Shown here one piece after another: positions 1 through 8,927 of a stretch of 64,000 nucleotides of DNA (position 1 is the first letter of the stretch; each line of letters begins with the position of its first letter). A model generated the notes under the pieces. That model was not told where the DNA came from and did not search any database. It saw only the letters and a program-made list of their open reading frames with translations. Made by a program: the position numbers and the translations under genes. This stretch comes from Micromonospora sp. NBC_00421 (GTDB lineage Bacteria; Actinomycetota; Actinomycetes; Mycobacteriales; Micromonosporaceae). The DNA lies in NCBI RefSeq assembly GCF_036017915.1, contig NZ_CP107929.1, positions 6,995,001 through 7,059,000 of the forward strand. Direction: 5' to 3'.

Positions 1-1332
1 CACCCGTGGTTCCAGTCGGCCCGATCCTCGCCCGACTCGCCGTACCGTGACTGGTACGTCTGGGCCGACCACGAGCCGGCGGACCGGCACCAGGGCATGG
101 TGTTCCCGGGCGAGCAGCACGAGACGTGGAGCTACGACCGGACCGCCAAGGCGTGGTTCTACCACCGCTTCTACAAGTTCCAGCCGGACCTGAACATCGA
201 GAACCCGAAGGTCCGCGCCGAGATCAAGAAGATCACCTCGTTCTGGCTCCAGCTCGGCGTCTCCGGGTTCCGGATGGACGCCGTGCCGTTCATCATCGAG
301 CAGACCGAGCCGGGCAACCCGGACGCGCCCAAGGACTTCGACTTCCTCACCGACCTGCGCCAGCACGTGCAGTGGCGGCGCGGCGACGCGGTGCTGCTGG
401 CCGAGGCGAACGTCGAACCGGACCAGTTGCCCGTCTACTTCGGCGACGGCAGCGGCTCGGGCAACCGGATCCACATGCTCTTCGACTTCATGCTCAACGG
501 CCGGCTGATGCTCGCCCTCGCCCGGGAGGACCCGGAGACGATCGTCGACGCGCTGCGCGACACCCCGAAGCTGCCCACCGGCGGCCAGTGGGCGACCTTC
601 CTGCGCAACCACGACGAGATCGACCTGTCCCGGCTCACCGCCGACCAGCGCAACGACGTGCTGGCGAAGTTCGGGCCGGACGAGAACATGCAGCTCTACG
701 GCCGGGGCATCCGGCGCCGGCTCGCCCCGATGCTCGGCAACGACCGCCGGCACATCGAGCTGGCGTACGCGCTCCAGTTCTCGCTGCGCGGCACGCCGGT
801 GCTGCGTTACGGCGAGGAGATCGGGATGGGCGAGAACCTGGCGCTGGACGGGCGCAACGCGATCCGTACCCCGATGCAGTGGTCGTACAAGGAGAACGCG
901 GGCTTCTCCACGGCCGACCCGGAGAAGCTGATCCGCCCGGTGATCGACCAGGGTGACTTTGGTTACCAGCAGGTCAACGTCACCGCCCAACGGGGTGACC
1001 CGAAGTCGCTGCTGGCCTGGTTCGAGCGGATGATCCGCACGCTGCGGGAGGCCCCCGAGATCGGCTCCGGCTCGACCTCGCACATCGACGTGCCGATGCC
1101 GGCCGGGGTGCTCGCGCACCGCGCCGACGGCCCCACCGGCACCATGGTCTTCCTGCACAACCTCGGCACCGAGGACGTCGAGGTGGACCTGGGCACCCTG
1201 GCCGCCGAGGCGGACCTGCCGATCGACGTGCTCACCGACCGGGGTTACGGCGACGTCGGCAAGCTGGACAGCCTGAAGCTGGGCGGGCACGGCTACCGCT
1301 GGATCCGGCTCTGCCGTTCCGCCACCTACTGA
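1..1332 (+). CDS. GH13 alpha-amylase-family protein, trehalose-synthase-like (5' end outside window)
   Basis: The reading frame is open from base 1, so the gene begins upstream and only about 443 C-terminal codons are seen. The visible part carries the GH13 catalytic set: GFRMDAVP (nucleophile Asp), LLAEANV (acid/base Glu) and FLRNHDE (transition-state Asp). The HPWFQ and QPDLN segments and the NHDE context resemble trehalose synthase (maltose glucosyltransferase, TreS), which interconverts maltose and trehalose in the cytoplasm. The C-terminus has a beta-sandwich-like tail rather than a fused maltokinase domain. Another GH13 glucosidase or glucosyltransferase is possible, because the N-terminal determinants are missing. 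A strong hairpin follows the stop codon. Confidence 0.85.
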   Translation, partial: HPWFQSARSSPDSPYRDWYVWADHEPADRHQGMVFPGEQHETWSYDRTAKAWFYHRFYKFQPDLNIENPKVRAEIKKITSFWLQLGVSGFRMDAVPFIIEQTEPGNPDAPKDFDFLTDLRQHVQWRRGDAVLLAEANVEPDQLPVYFGDGSGSGNRIHMLFDFMLNGRLMLALAREDPETIVDALRDTPKLPTGGQWATFLRNHDEIDLSRLTADQRNDVLAKFGPDENMQLYGRGIRRRLAPMLGNDRRHIELAYALQFSLRGTPVLRYGEEIGMGENLALDGRNAIRTPMQWSYKENAGFSTADPEKLIRPVIDQGDFGYQQVNVTAQRGDPKSLLAWFERMIRTLREAPEIGSGSTSHIDVPMPAGVLAHRADGPTGTMVFLHNLGTEDVEVDLGTLAAEADLPIDVLTDRGYGDVGKLDSLKLGGHGYRWIRLCRSATY

Positions 1333-1342
1333 CCGGAGTATC

Positions 1343-1379
1343 CGCCGGCCGGCCCGGTCGCTGACCGGGCCGGCCGGCG
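1343..1379 (+). terminator. Rho-independent-type hairpin after the GH13 gene
   Basis: A perfect 17-bp GC-rich stem with a 3-base loop starts 10 bases after the GH13 stop codon. There is no T-tract, as is usual for actinobacterial terminators. Confidence 0.75.
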
Positions 1380-1431
1380 TGCCGCTGGGTTAAGCTCCTC
1401 CGATCGAGCCACAAGTTACCGGGAGGTAGTC

Positions 1432-2190
1432 GTGTCGGAGGAGCCCCGCGTCGCCATCGTGACCGGAGCCGCGCGCGGCATCGGCGCGGCCACCGCCAGT
1501 CGGCTGGCCGCCGACGGGATGGTCGTCGCCGTGGTCGACATCGAGGAGCAGGCGACCAGGCAGACGGTCGACGCGATCACCGCCGCCGGTGGTCGGGCGC
1601 TCGGGGTGGGTGCGGACGTGGCCGACCGGTCCCAGGTGGAGGCCGCCGTCGAGCGGATCGCCACCGAGCTGGGCGGGCCGACCGTGCTTGTCAACAACGC
1701 CGGGGTGCTGCGGGACAACCTGCTGTTCAAGATGACCGACGCCGACTGGGACACCGTGCTGGGGGTGCACCTGCGCGGCGCGTTCCTGTTCAGCCAGGCC
1801 GCCCAGCGGCACATGGTCGAGCGGAAGTACGGCCGGATCGTCAACCTCTCCAGCACCTCGGCGCTGGGTAACCGGGGCCAGGCCAACTACGCGGCGGCCA
1901 AGGCCGGCCTGCAGGGCTTCACCAAGACCCTCGCCATCGAGCTGGGGCCGTTCGGGGTGACGGTCAACGCGGTCGCCCCCGGCTTCATCGTCACCGACAT
2001 GACCGCCGCCACCGCCGCCCGGATGAAGGTCGACTTCGACGACCTTCAGAAGCACGCCGCCGCCGAGATCCCGGTCCGCCGCCCCGGCCGTCCGGAGGAC
2101 GTCGCGCACACCATCTCGTTCCTGGTCAGCGAGGGCGCGTCCTTCGTCTCCGGCCAGGTCGTCTACGTGGCCGGCGGCCCGAAGGACTGA
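1432..2190 (+). CDS. fabG: SDR-family reductase, 3-oxoacyl-ACP reductase type
   Basis: A classical short-chain dehydrogenase/reductase of 252 residues, the usual family length. Visible motifs are the cofactor loop TGAARGIG (residues about 11-18), NNAG near residue 90, and the catalytic Ser plus YAAAK near residue 155. The family reduces 3-oxoacyl-ACP or 3-oxoacyl-CoA with NAD(P)H. FabG-like paralogues are common in actinobacteria, so the true substrate (fatty acid, polyketide or acetoacetyl-CoA) cannot be read from sequence. The GTG start is fixed by a GGGAGG ribosome site 6 bases upstream. It stands alone between two apparent terminator or repeat regions. Confidence 0.9.
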   Translation: MSEEPRVAIVTGAARGIGAATASRLAADGMVVAVVDIEEQATRQTVDAITAAGGRALGVGADVADRSQVEAAVERIATELGGPTVLVNNAGVLRDNLLFKMTDADWDTVLGVHLRGAFLFSQAAQRHMVERKYGRIVNLSSTSALGNRGQANYAAAKAGLQGFTKTLAIELGPFGVTVNAVAPGFIVTDMTAATAARMKVDFDDLQKHAAAEIPVRRPGRPEDVAHTISFLVSEGASFVSGQVVYVAGGPKD

Positions 2191-2229
2191 CCGGCGCGTT
2201 CCGCCACCGCCGTCCGGTCCGCACCGGGC

Positions 2230-2297
2230 GGCGGTGCCGGTCAGGCGGTGCCGGTCAGGCGGTGCCGGCCGTGCGGTGCGGGCGGCGGTGCCGGTCA
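2230..2297. repeat. 14-bp tandem repeat in a convergent gap
   Basis: The unit GGCGGTGCCGGTCA occurs at 2230-2243 and 2244-2257, is followed by an 11-base partial copy from 2258, and recurs exactly at 2284-2297, where it forms the stop codon of the minus-strand gene. It fills the gap between two convergent genes. Confidence 0.7.
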
Positions 2298-2756
2298 GGC
2301 GGGCGGGCGGGCGTGAGGGCCGGTGGTGGTGCGGGTGCGCCGGAGCCAGAGCAGCCCGAGCACCGGCAGCACCAGCGGGATGTAGCCGTACCCGCTGCCG
2401 AAGCCGGACCAGACCGTCTCGTCGGGGAAGAGTTCGGCGTCGACCAGGCTGAGCACCCCGACGCCGACCACCCCGACCAGCTCCACCGAGCAGCAGGCCA
2501 GCGCGACCCGCCGGCCGGTGTGACCGGCGCGGGCCAGCCCGACCGCCGCCACGATGTAGATCAGCGCGGCCACCGCCGAGAGCAGGTACGCCACCGGCGC
2601 CTCGTCGAACCTCGTGGCGATCTGGAGCCCGGCCCGGGACGTGGCGGCGATGGCGAACAGGATGTAGACGGCGATCAGCAACCGCCCCGGCCCGGTGTTG
2701 GTGGCCCGCGCCGGCCCGGCGTCGGTGGCGCGCTCCGCCGCCCGGGGGTCAGCCAC
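2295..2756 (-). CDS. Small integral membrane protein, function unknown
   Basis: A 153-residue protein with a polar N-terminus (about 24 residues) followed by four predicted membrane helices and a short basic C-terminal tail (LRRTRTTTGP). I do not recognise a family. The GTG start overlaps the 3' end of the upstream minus-strand membrane-protein gene by 8 bases, so the two are probably translationally coupled and may act together. No catalytic motif is visible. Confidence 0.65.
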   Translation of the reverse strand: MADPRAAERATDAGPARATNTGPGRLLIAVYILFAIAATSRAGLQIATRFDEAPVAYLLSAVAALIYIVAAVGLARAGHTGRRVALACCSVELVGVVGVGVLSLVDAELFPDETVWSGFGSGYGYIPLVLPVLGLLWLRRTRTTTGPHARPPA

Positions 2757-3153
2757 CGACGACCTCCCAGGTCTGCTGGAGCCGGACCACGACCACCGGG
2801 ACGACCAGGCAGACCGCGCAGACGATCGCCGACCCCCACCGGGTCGGCTCCATCCGGGCCAGCACCCAGGCCAGCGGGGGCAGGCAGACGAGCGTCACCA
2901 GGTACCCGAAGAACGCGCCCGGCTCGCCGGCCCGTTCACCCCCGGCGACGGCGACCAGGGCCAGCCCGGTCAGTGCGAGCAGCGCCAGCTCCAGCAGGCC
3001 CAGGCCGACGGACTGCGCCAGGTCCGGCGGCCGGTGCCGGACCGCCGCCACCAGAGCCCACAGCGCCAGTACGAGCGACAGCACGATCGCCGCCGTGGCG
3101 GGGACTCCGTCCACCGGCGAACCGGCCGCCGCCGCGCCGGTCATCGCGGACAT
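2749..3153 (-). CDS. Small integral membrane protein, function unknown
   Basis: A 134-residue hydrophobic protein with about four membrane segments; the last runs through LVCLPPLAWVL and a Val-rich helix. The open frame continues about 84 codons further upstream, but that extension is low-complexity Arg/Pro-rich sequence typical of a spurious GC-rich frame. I therefore start at ATG 3151-3153 (MSAMTG); ATG 3142-3144 is an alternative. It is the first gene of a two-gene minus-strand unit with the overlapping downstream membrane protein. Function unknown. Confidence 0.6.
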   Translation of the reverse strand: MSAMTGAAAAGSPVDGVPATAAIVLSLVLALWALVAAVRHRPPDLAQSVGLGLLELALLALTGLALVAVAGGERAGEPGAFFGYLVTLVCLPPLAWVLARMEPTRWGSAIVCAVCLVVPVVVVRLQQTWEVVGG

Positions 3154-3379
3154 CCGATGGGTGTGTCGGTCACCGGCACAGCCTACTAACCGGCGTAGTA
3201 CTCGCCGCCGTCCAGGTCCCGGGTCAGCGGGATCCGGGCGGGTCGGGCGGCCTGCCGCAACGAGGCAACCCTGCTCCCGTCCCGGGACCGGCCGCGTCGG
3301 CTGCGGCGACCGGGGTGGACGACTAGCGTGGGTCACGGTCACCGCATCGGGTGGCCGACGACGACACCGGGGGTACCTC

Positions 3380-4279
3380 GTGCTGCGGTTCGGCCTGTTC
3401 GGCACCGGTCACTGGGCGGCGCAGACGCACGGCGCGGGGCTGGACGCGCATCCGCGCGCCGAACTGGCGGGTGTCTGGGGGCGCAACCCGGAGCGGGCCG
3501 GCGCGTTGGCCGCCCGGCACGGCGTACCGGCGTTCGACGACGTCGACGCGCTGCTCGACGCGTGTGACGCGGTGGCCGTGGCGCTGCCCCCGGACGTGCA
3601 GGCCGGGATCGCCGTCCGGGCCGCCACCGCCGGCCGGCACCTGCTGCTCGACAAGCCGCTGGCACTGGAACCCGCCGAGGCGGACCGGGTGGTCGACGCC
3701 GTGCAGGCCGCCGGGGTGGCCTCGGTGGTCTTCTTCACCCAGCGGTTCCTCCCGAACATCGACGGTTTCCTCACCGCCACCGCCGCGGCCGGTGGTTGGC
3801 AGCACGCCCGCGCCACCCAGTTCGCCTCGATCTACCAACCCGGCAGCCCGTACGGCGACTCCCGCTGGCGGCAGGAGCAGGGGGCGCTGTGGGACATCGG
3901 CCCGCACGCGCTGTCGATCGTCCTGCCGGTGCTCGGCCGGGTCACCCGGGTCGCCGCGATGGACGGCCCCGCCGGACTGGTGCATCTGCTGCTCACCCAC
4001 GACGGGGGTGCCACGAGCGCCCTGTCGTTGACCCTGGACGCCCCGCCGACGGCGGTCACCCGGGACTACGTCTTCTACGGCGAGAACGGCACCGGGTCCG
4101 TCCCGCCGGGCGACGGCAACGCGCTGACCGCCTTCGGCACGGCCCTCGACCAACTGCTGGGGCAGATCGACTCGGGCGACCGGGACCACCTCTGTGACGT
4201 CCGCTTCGGCCGGGAGGTGGTGGCCGTCCTGGCGGCGGCGGAGACCGCCCGCGCCGAGGCCCGCACCGTCGACCTCTGA
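3380..4279 (+). CDS. Gfo/Idh/MocA-family NAD(P)-dependent oxidoreductase
   Basis: A 299-residue protein with an N-terminal Rossmann motif GLFGTGHWAAQ (residues about 5-15), then LLLDKPLALEP (the family's EKP-like motif, with DKP here) and WRQEQGALWDIGPHAL, which resembles the conserved GG-hDhGxH segment carrying the catalytic His. Such enzymes oxidise or reduce sugars, inositol-like polyols or biliverdin-type substrates; which one cannot be inferred here. The GTG at 3380 is chosen because it places the Rossmann motif at the usual position. The open frame upstream is low complexity. It is divergent from the small membrane-protein pair and appears monocistronic. Confidence 0.85.
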   Translation: MLRFGLFGTGHWAAQTHGAGLDAHPRAELAGVWGRNPERAGALAARHGVPAFDDVDALLDACDAVAVALPPDVQAGIAVRAATAGRHLLLDKPLALEPAEADRVVDAVQAAGVASVVFFTQRFLPNIDGFLTATAAAGGWQHARATQFASIYQPGSPYGDSRWRQEQGALWDIGPHALSIVLPVLGRVTRVAAMDGPAGLVHLLLTHDGGATSALSLTLDAPPTAVTRDYVFYGENGTGSVPPGDGNALTAFGTALDQLLGQIDSGDRDHLCDVRFGREVVAVLAAAETARAEARTVDL

Positions 4280-4460
4280 GCCCGGTGGCCGGAACGTCTC
4301 AGTACCTGCCGGCCAGGTAGTTCCAGACCGACCGCCCGTGCAGCCTGTCCGTACCGTTGCCGAGCCGGCGACACGGACCTGTGGCGCCCCGCCCGGACCG
4401 CACCGCGCGACCGGCACCGGGCCCGGGTCGGTGGCCGTCGGCGGTGACCCCGTCCGGGTG

Positions 4461-4652
4461 TCAGCTGTGGGTGACCAGGGCCTGGTTCAGCTCGGCCGGG
4501 TCGTCGAACTGCTCGGCGGGCAGGGCGCGCAGCAGCTGGAGCAACTCGGTGCTCGCGCCGTTCTCCTGACCCCAGCGGACCAGGTCCTCGCGGGAGACCG
4601 GGTAGTCGAGGCCGGCCAGGTACTCCTGCAACTGCATGCCGGTGACGCTCAT
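4461..4652 (-). CDS. DUF2795 domain protein
   Basis: A 63-residue acidic protein consisting almost entirely of a DUF2795 domain: LQEYLAGLDYPVSREDLV followed by a Leu-rich helix and AEQFDDPAELNQAL. The domain is found in many short actinobacterial cytoplasmic proteins. Its function is not established; a nucleic-acid or protein-binding role is often guessed. It is divergent from the erythromycin-esterase-like gene, with a 12-bp inverted repeat in the 92-bp gap. Confidence 0.85.
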   Translation of the reverse strand: MSVTGMQLQEYLAGLDYPVSREDLVRWGQENGASTELLQLLRALPAEQFDDPAELNQALVTHS

Positions 4653-4694
4653 GCCGCCCGGCTACCCGTTCCACCCGTCGCCACACCGCACGGG

Positions 4695-4733
4695 CCCGGC
4701 AGGATCAGCGGTTTGTCCGCCGATCCTGCCGGG
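4695..4733. promoter_or_regulatory. 12-bp perfect inverted repeat in a divergent promoter gap
   Basis: CCCGGCAGGATC (4695-4706) and its exact complement (4722-4733) flank a 15-base core containing a further GCGG/CCGC pair. It lies between two divergent genes and ends 11 bases before the plus-strand ATG, overlapping a weak TAGCCC -10-like hexamer. Because neither neighbour ends here, an operator is more likely than a terminator. Confidence 0.45.
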
Positions 4734-4744
4734 TAGCCCCGCCC

Positions 4745-6001
4745 ATGCTGGTACAGCGGCTCGGTACGCCGAGCGACTTCGACCCGCTGGTGGAGCGCGT
4801 CCGGGACGCCCGCGTGGTCATGATCGGCGAGGCGACGCACGGCAGTCACGACTACTACCGGTTGCGCGAACAGCTCACCCGACGGCTCATCGCCGAGCAG
4901 GGGTTCGACTTCGTGGCGGTGGAGGGGGACTGGCCGGACTGCGACCGGGTGCACCGGTCGGTGGTGGGTGCACCAGGCGGCGCGGCGGACCCGCGTACCG
5001 CGCTGGGGCGGTTCACCCGCTGGCCGACCTGGATGTGGGCCAACGCCGAGGTGGACCGGTTCTGCCGCTGGCTGCGGGCCTGGAACCTGGAACGTCCGGA
5101 GCGGGAGCGGGCCGGCTTCCACGGGCTGGACGTCTACAGCCTCTGGGAGTCCATGCAGGCCATCTTCGACTATCTCGGCGAGGAGGACCCGCACGCGATG
5201 GAGGCGGCGCAGGACGCGTACCGGTGCTTCGAGCCGTACGGCAGGCGGGTCGAGGAGTACGGCGCGGCCAGCCGGTTCGTCTCGGCGCGCTGCGAGGAGG
5301 AGGTGATCCGGCTGCTGACGCGTACCCGGGCCCATGTCGCCTCGGACGGCCCGGACGCCTTCGCGGCCTGGCAGAACGCGGAGGTGGTGGCCGGTGCGGA
5401 ACGGTACTACCGGGCGATGGTGCACGGCGGACCGGATTCCTGGAACGTGCGGGACGTCCACATGGCCGACACCCTGGACCGGCTGCTGACCCGCTACGGC
5501 CCGGGGTCCCGCGGGATCGTCTGGGCGCACAACACGCACGTCGGGGACGCCCGGGCCACCGACATGGCCGACGACGGGATGGTCAACATCGGTCAGCTCG
5601 CCCGGGAGCGGCTGGGCCGCGAGGCGGTGGCGCTCATCGGTGTCGGCGGCTACCGCGGGACGGTGGTCGCCGCCCCGCACTGGGGTTCGCCGGCCGAGGT
5701 GATGACGGTGCCGCCGGCCCGGGAGGGCTCGGTGGAGCAGCGGCTGCACGAGCTGCTGCCGGAGCGGGCGGTGCTCGTCTTCGGCGACCCCGACCAGCCC
5801 GACTGGGCCACCGACACCGCCGACCACCGGGCCATCGGGGTGGTCTACGACCCGACCTTCGAGAGCTGGGGCAACTACGTCCCCACCCGACTGGCCGACC
5901 GCTACGACGCCTTCGTCTGGTGCGACACCTCCACCGCCCTGCACCCCCTGCCCACCCCGTCGCGGGTGGCCGAGCTGGAAACCTACCCCTCCGGCCTCTG
6001 A
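4745..6001 (+). CDS. Erythromycin-esterase-family protein
   Basis: A 418-residue protein with the Ere-family signature near the N-terminus: VVMIGEATHGSHDYYRLR (residues about 21-38), which holds the conserved Glu and the His proposed as general base, followed by VEGDWPDC and later WAHNTHVGD. Characterised members (EreA/B/C) hydrolyse the macrolide lactone. Most chromosomal homologues in soil bacteria have no demonstrated macrolide activity, so resistance should not be assumed. The ATG start is supported by the position of the first motif. There is no Shine-Dalgarno. A long palindrome lies just downstream. Confidence 0.85.
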   Translation: MLVQRLGTPSDFDPLVERVRDARVVMIGEATHGSHDYYRLREQLTRRLIAEQGFDFVAVEGDWPDCDRVHRSVVGAPGGAADPRTALGRFTRWPTWMWANAEVDRFCRWLRAWNLERPERERAGFHGLDVYSLWESMQAIFDYLGEEDPHAMEAAQDAYRCFEPYGRRVEEYGAASRFVSARCEEEVIRLLTRTRAHVASDGPDAFAAWQNAEVVAGAERYYRAMVHGGPDSWNVRDVHMADTLDRLLTRYGPGSRGIVWAHNTHVGDARATDMADDGMVNIGQLARERLGREAVALIGVGGYRGTVVAAPHWGSPAEVMTVPPAREGSVEQRLHELLPERAVLVFGDPDQPDWATDTADHRAIGVVYDPTFESWGNYVPTRLADRYDAFVWCDTSTALHPLPTPSRVAELETYPSGL

Positions 6002-6051
6002 CCCCATCCCACCGCCCGGTGTCCGCGCGCCCAGGTGTCGCCGTGTCGGTG

Positions 6052-6120
6052 GATCATGGAGTTGTGGTGCCCGGTTGGTGGGTTTTCGCCACCGTTGTCC
6101 GGCACCACAACTCCATGATC
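6052..6120. repeat. Long extragenic palindrome, REP-like (copy A)
   Basis: Two perfect 19-bp arms (6052-6070 and 6102-6120, GATCATGGAGTTGTGGTGC and its complement) extend by a further CGG/CCG pairing with one bulge. They enclose a core holding a small GGTGG/CCACC hairpin with a gttttcg loop. It lies between convergent genes, so it could end transcription in both directions. The AT-containing arms differ from the GC-only terminators elsewhere in the window. Confidence 0.75.
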
Positions 6121-6128
6121 GACAGTGG

Positions 6129-8312
6129 TCAGGCGTCGACGGGCTGCTTGTCGAGGTGGGCGCGGAGACCTTCGCCCTCGATGTCGACGTTGGGGAGGAC
6201 CTTGTCGAGCCAGCGGGGGAGCCACCACGCCCTGGTGTTCAGCAGGGACATCACGGCGGGGACGATGGTCATCCGGACCACGAAGGCGTCGATGGCGACA
6301 CCGACCGCCAGCGCGAAGCCCATCGACTTGATCACCGGGTCGTCGAGGAAGACGAAGCCCCCGAAGACCGACATCATGATCAGCGCGGCGGCGGTGACCA
6401 CCCGGGCACCGTGCCCCATCCCGTTGATGGTGGCCTGGCGGGCGCTGTCGCCGTGCACGAAGTCCTCCCGCATCCGGGAGACCAGGAAGACCTCGTAGTC
6501 CATGGCCAGACCGAACAGGATGCCGATCAGCAGGATCGGCAGGAAGCTGATCAGCGGGGCCGGGCTGTCCAGACCGACCAGGCCGGCGAGGTGACCCTGC
6601 TGGAACACCGCGACCGTGATGCCGAAGGTCGCGGCCACCGTGAGCAGGAAGCCCAACGCCGCTTTCACCGGCACCAGGATCGACCGGAAGACCAGCATCA
6701 GCAGCAGGATCGACAGCCCCACCACGAGCAGCAGGTAGACCGGCATCGCGTCGGCGAGCTTCTCGGACACGTCGATGCCGATCGCGGTCACGCCGGTCAG
6801 CAGCACCTCGGCGTTGCCGACCGAGCCGACCCGGTCCCGGATGTCGTGGACCAGCGTCTCGGTGGCGGCGTCGGTCGGGCCGCTCTTCGGGATCACCCCG
6901 ATCAGCGCGGTCCGTCCGGACGGGTCGAGCTGCGGCGGGGCCACCGCCAACACCCCTTCGGTACGCTGGACCAGCGCCGTCACCTGCGGCACGGCGGTCG
7001 CGGTGTCCTGCGGGGAGTCCGAGGTGACCACCACGGCGAGCCGGCCGGTGAAGCCCGGGCCGAAGCCCTCCCGGATCAGGTCGGCGCTGGTCCGGGCCGG
7101 GCTGCCCACCGCGGCGGTGCTGGCGTCCGGCAGGGCGATCCGCATGTCCTGGGCCGGCAGGGCGAGCAGCCCCAGGCCGAGCAGGCCGACCAGGATGACC
7201 GGGATGCGCAGCCGGGTGATCCAGTGCGCCCAGCGGAACCCGAAACCGGAGCGGTCCTCGGCGGCCGGCGCGGCCCGGTGGGCCGGTCCGGTCCCGGCGT
7301 TGCGCAGTTTACGGGGGAGGACCCGGCGGCCGGCGAAACCGAGCAGCGCCGGGGCGAGCGTGATCGCCACCAGCACCGCCACGCTCACCGTGCCGGCGGC
7401 GGCCAGACCCATCACGGTGAGGAACGGGATGCCGACGACGGCGAGGCCGGCGAGCGCGATGACCACTGTGGCGCCGGCGAAGAGCACGGCGGAACCGGCG
7501 GTGCCGACGGCCCGGCCGACCGCCTCCTCGGGGGTGAGCCCTTCGAGCAGGTGCTGTCGGTGCCGGGAGGTGATGAACAACGAGTAGTCGATGCCGACCG
7601 CCAGGCCGAGCATCAGGGCCAGGATGGGCGCGGTGCTGGTCAGCTCGACCGCACCGCTGAGGGCGAACAGGCCGGCCATGCCGACCCCGACGCCGATCAG
7701 CGCGTTCAGCATGGTCATCCCGGCCGCTACCAACGAGCCGAAGGTGACGATCAGGACGATCGCGGCGACCAGTACGCCAAGCGCCTCGGTCGAGCCGACC
7801 TCCGGCTCGGAGTTGAGCACCTCACCGCCGGGGGCGATCTGCCAGCCCCGCGCCTCGGCCTGCGCGCCGACCTTCTCGTACGCCTCGCGCTGGTCGTCGG
7901 TGACCTCGTCCCCGCCGGTGGCGAACTGCACCTGGATCAGGGCGTACCGGCCGTCGGGGGTGATCGCCTGGGACTGGTACGGGTCGACCGCGCCGACCAC
8001 GCCGGGCAGCGTCGCCGACTCCTGGACGACCCCCTTGACCACGGCCTGCCCCTCGGGGGTGGTCAACTGGCCGTCCGCGGGTGCCTTCACCGCGATGGTG
8101 CCGGTGGCGCCGCTGGCCGCCGGGAAGCGCTCGGCGAGCAGGTCCAGCGCCTGCTGGGACTCGGTGCCGGGCATGGTGAAGTTGCTGGCGGTCGGGCCCT
8201 TCAGGGTGGCCGCGGCGATGCCGAGGCCGACGAGTACGACGAGCCAGACGGCGACGACGAGTCGCCGGCGGCGCAACGATGCCCGGCCTAGCCGGTACAG
8301 CAGGGTCGCCAT
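6129..8312 (-). CDS. MMPL-family RND transporter
   Basis: A 727-residue membrane protein with the two-fold MMPL architecture. Each half has one membrane helix (first about residues 17-37), a large extracytoplasmic loop, then a block of five helices; GIDYSLF and AMDYEVFLVSR are the conserved intramembrane Asp-Tyr pairs that relay protons. MMPL proteins export lipids, siderophores or drugs across the cytoplasmic membrane using the proton gradient. The start lies 13 bases downstream of the tetR stop, so it is in an operon with, and presumably repressed by, that regulator. The substrate is unknown; the TetR pairing suggests inducible efflux. Confidence 0.9.
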   Translation of the reverse strand: MATLLYRLGRASLRRRRLVVAVWLVVLVGLGIAAATLKGPTASNFTMPGTESQQALDLLAERFPAASGATGTIAVKAPADGQLTTPEGQAVVKGVVQESATLPGVVGAVDPYQSQAITPDGRYALIQVQFATGGDEVTDDQREAYEKVGAQAEARGWQIAPGGEVLNSEPEVGSTEALGVLVAAIVLIVTFGSLVAAGMTMLNALIGVGVGMAGLFALSGAVELTSTAPILALMLGLAVGIDYSLFITSRHRQHLLEGLTPEEAVGRAVGTAGSAVLFAGATVVIALAGLAVVGIPFLTVMGLAAAGTVSVAVLVAITLAPALLGFAGRRVLPRKLRNAGTGPAHRAAPAAEDRSGFGFRWAHWITRLRIPVILVGLLGLGLLALPAQDMRIALPDASTAAVGSPARTSADLIREGFGPGFTGRLAVVVTSDSPQDTATAVPQVTALVQRTEGVLAVAPPQLDPSGRTALIGVIPKSGPTDAATETLVHDIRDRVGSVGNAEVLLTGVTAIGIDVSEKLADAMPVYLLLVVGLSILLLMLVFRSILVPVKAALGFLLTVAATFGITVAVFQQGHLAGLVGLDSPAPLISFLPILLIGILFGLAMDYEVFLVSRMREDFVHGDSARQATINGMGHGARVVTAAALIMMSVFGGFVFLDDPVIKSMGFALAVGVAIDAFVVRMTIVPAVMSLLNTRAWWLPRWLDKVLPNVDIEGEGLRAHLDKQPVDA

Positions 8313-8325
8313 CAGATCCTTGTCC

Positions 8326-8925
8326 TCATTCGTGATCGGGTAGGTCGAGAGGTGGCCGTGGTGGCGGCGGTATGGGGGAGACGAGTACCCGCTGGGCGAC
8401 GGCCAGCAGGGCGGGACGCAGTTCCTCGTCGGAGATGTCGGTGAACGTGCCGCATCCCTCGGCGATGCCGGCGAGCAGCACCAGCGCGGCGACCCGCGCG
8501 TCCTGCCCGCCGTCGGGGCCGGTCATCGCCTCGATCAGCCGCTCCGAGATGCGCTGGACGTGGGCGAAGGCCGGTTGGGCGAGCAGTTCCGGGAACTCCC
8601 CGCGCAGCAGCGCGATCTCGCCGCGGAACCGCACCGCGAGGTCGACGAAGCCCTCCGCCGCCACCTGCTGCGCCGCTGCCCCGGTCAACGCCGAGATCCG
8701 CTCGTCCAGCTCACAGAGCACCGAGATCGGCCCCGCCATCAGCTCGGCGAGCAGGGCCTCCTTGCCGGCGAAGTGGTAGAGCACCGCCGCCTTGGAGCAG
8801 CCCACCTCGCGGGCGATGTCCTGCAACGAGGTGCCCTTGTAGCCGGTCACCGCGAACCGCCGGGCCGCCGCGGCGAGGATCTCGCCGTGCGTGCGGGGGG
8901 TGCGACGGATCATGCGTTCCAGCAT
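8326..8925 (-). CDS. TetR-family transcriptional repressor
   Basis: A 199-residue regulator with an N-terminal TetR helix-turn-helix: ILAAAARRFAVTGYKGTS, IAREVGCSKAAVLYHFAGKE (residues about 15-60). The C-terminal ligand domain is unassigned. It is the first gene of the tetR-mmpL operon, and two identical palindromes lie directly upstream, implying autorepression plus control of the transporter. If translation starts at ATG 8923-8925, the operator begins only 3 bases upstream. An ATG at 8911-8913, with GGAA 6 bases before it, is an equally good start. Confidence 0.88.
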   Translation of the reverse strand: MLERMIRRTPRTHGEILAAAARRFAVTGYKGTSLQDIAREVGCSKAAVLYHFAGKEALLAELMAGPISVLCELDERISALTGAAAQQVAAEGFVDLAVRFRGEIALLRGEFPELLAQPAFAHVQRISERLIEAMTGPDGGQDARVAALVLLAGIAEGCGTFTDISDEELRPALLAVAQRVLVSPIPPPPRPPLDLPDHE

Positions 8926-8927
8926 GC

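Noticed and set aside
4745..6001. Reading the erythromycin-esterase-like gene as a macrolide resistance determinant.
   Set aside because: Most chromosomal family members have no shown macrolide activity, and nothing nearby suggests resistance.
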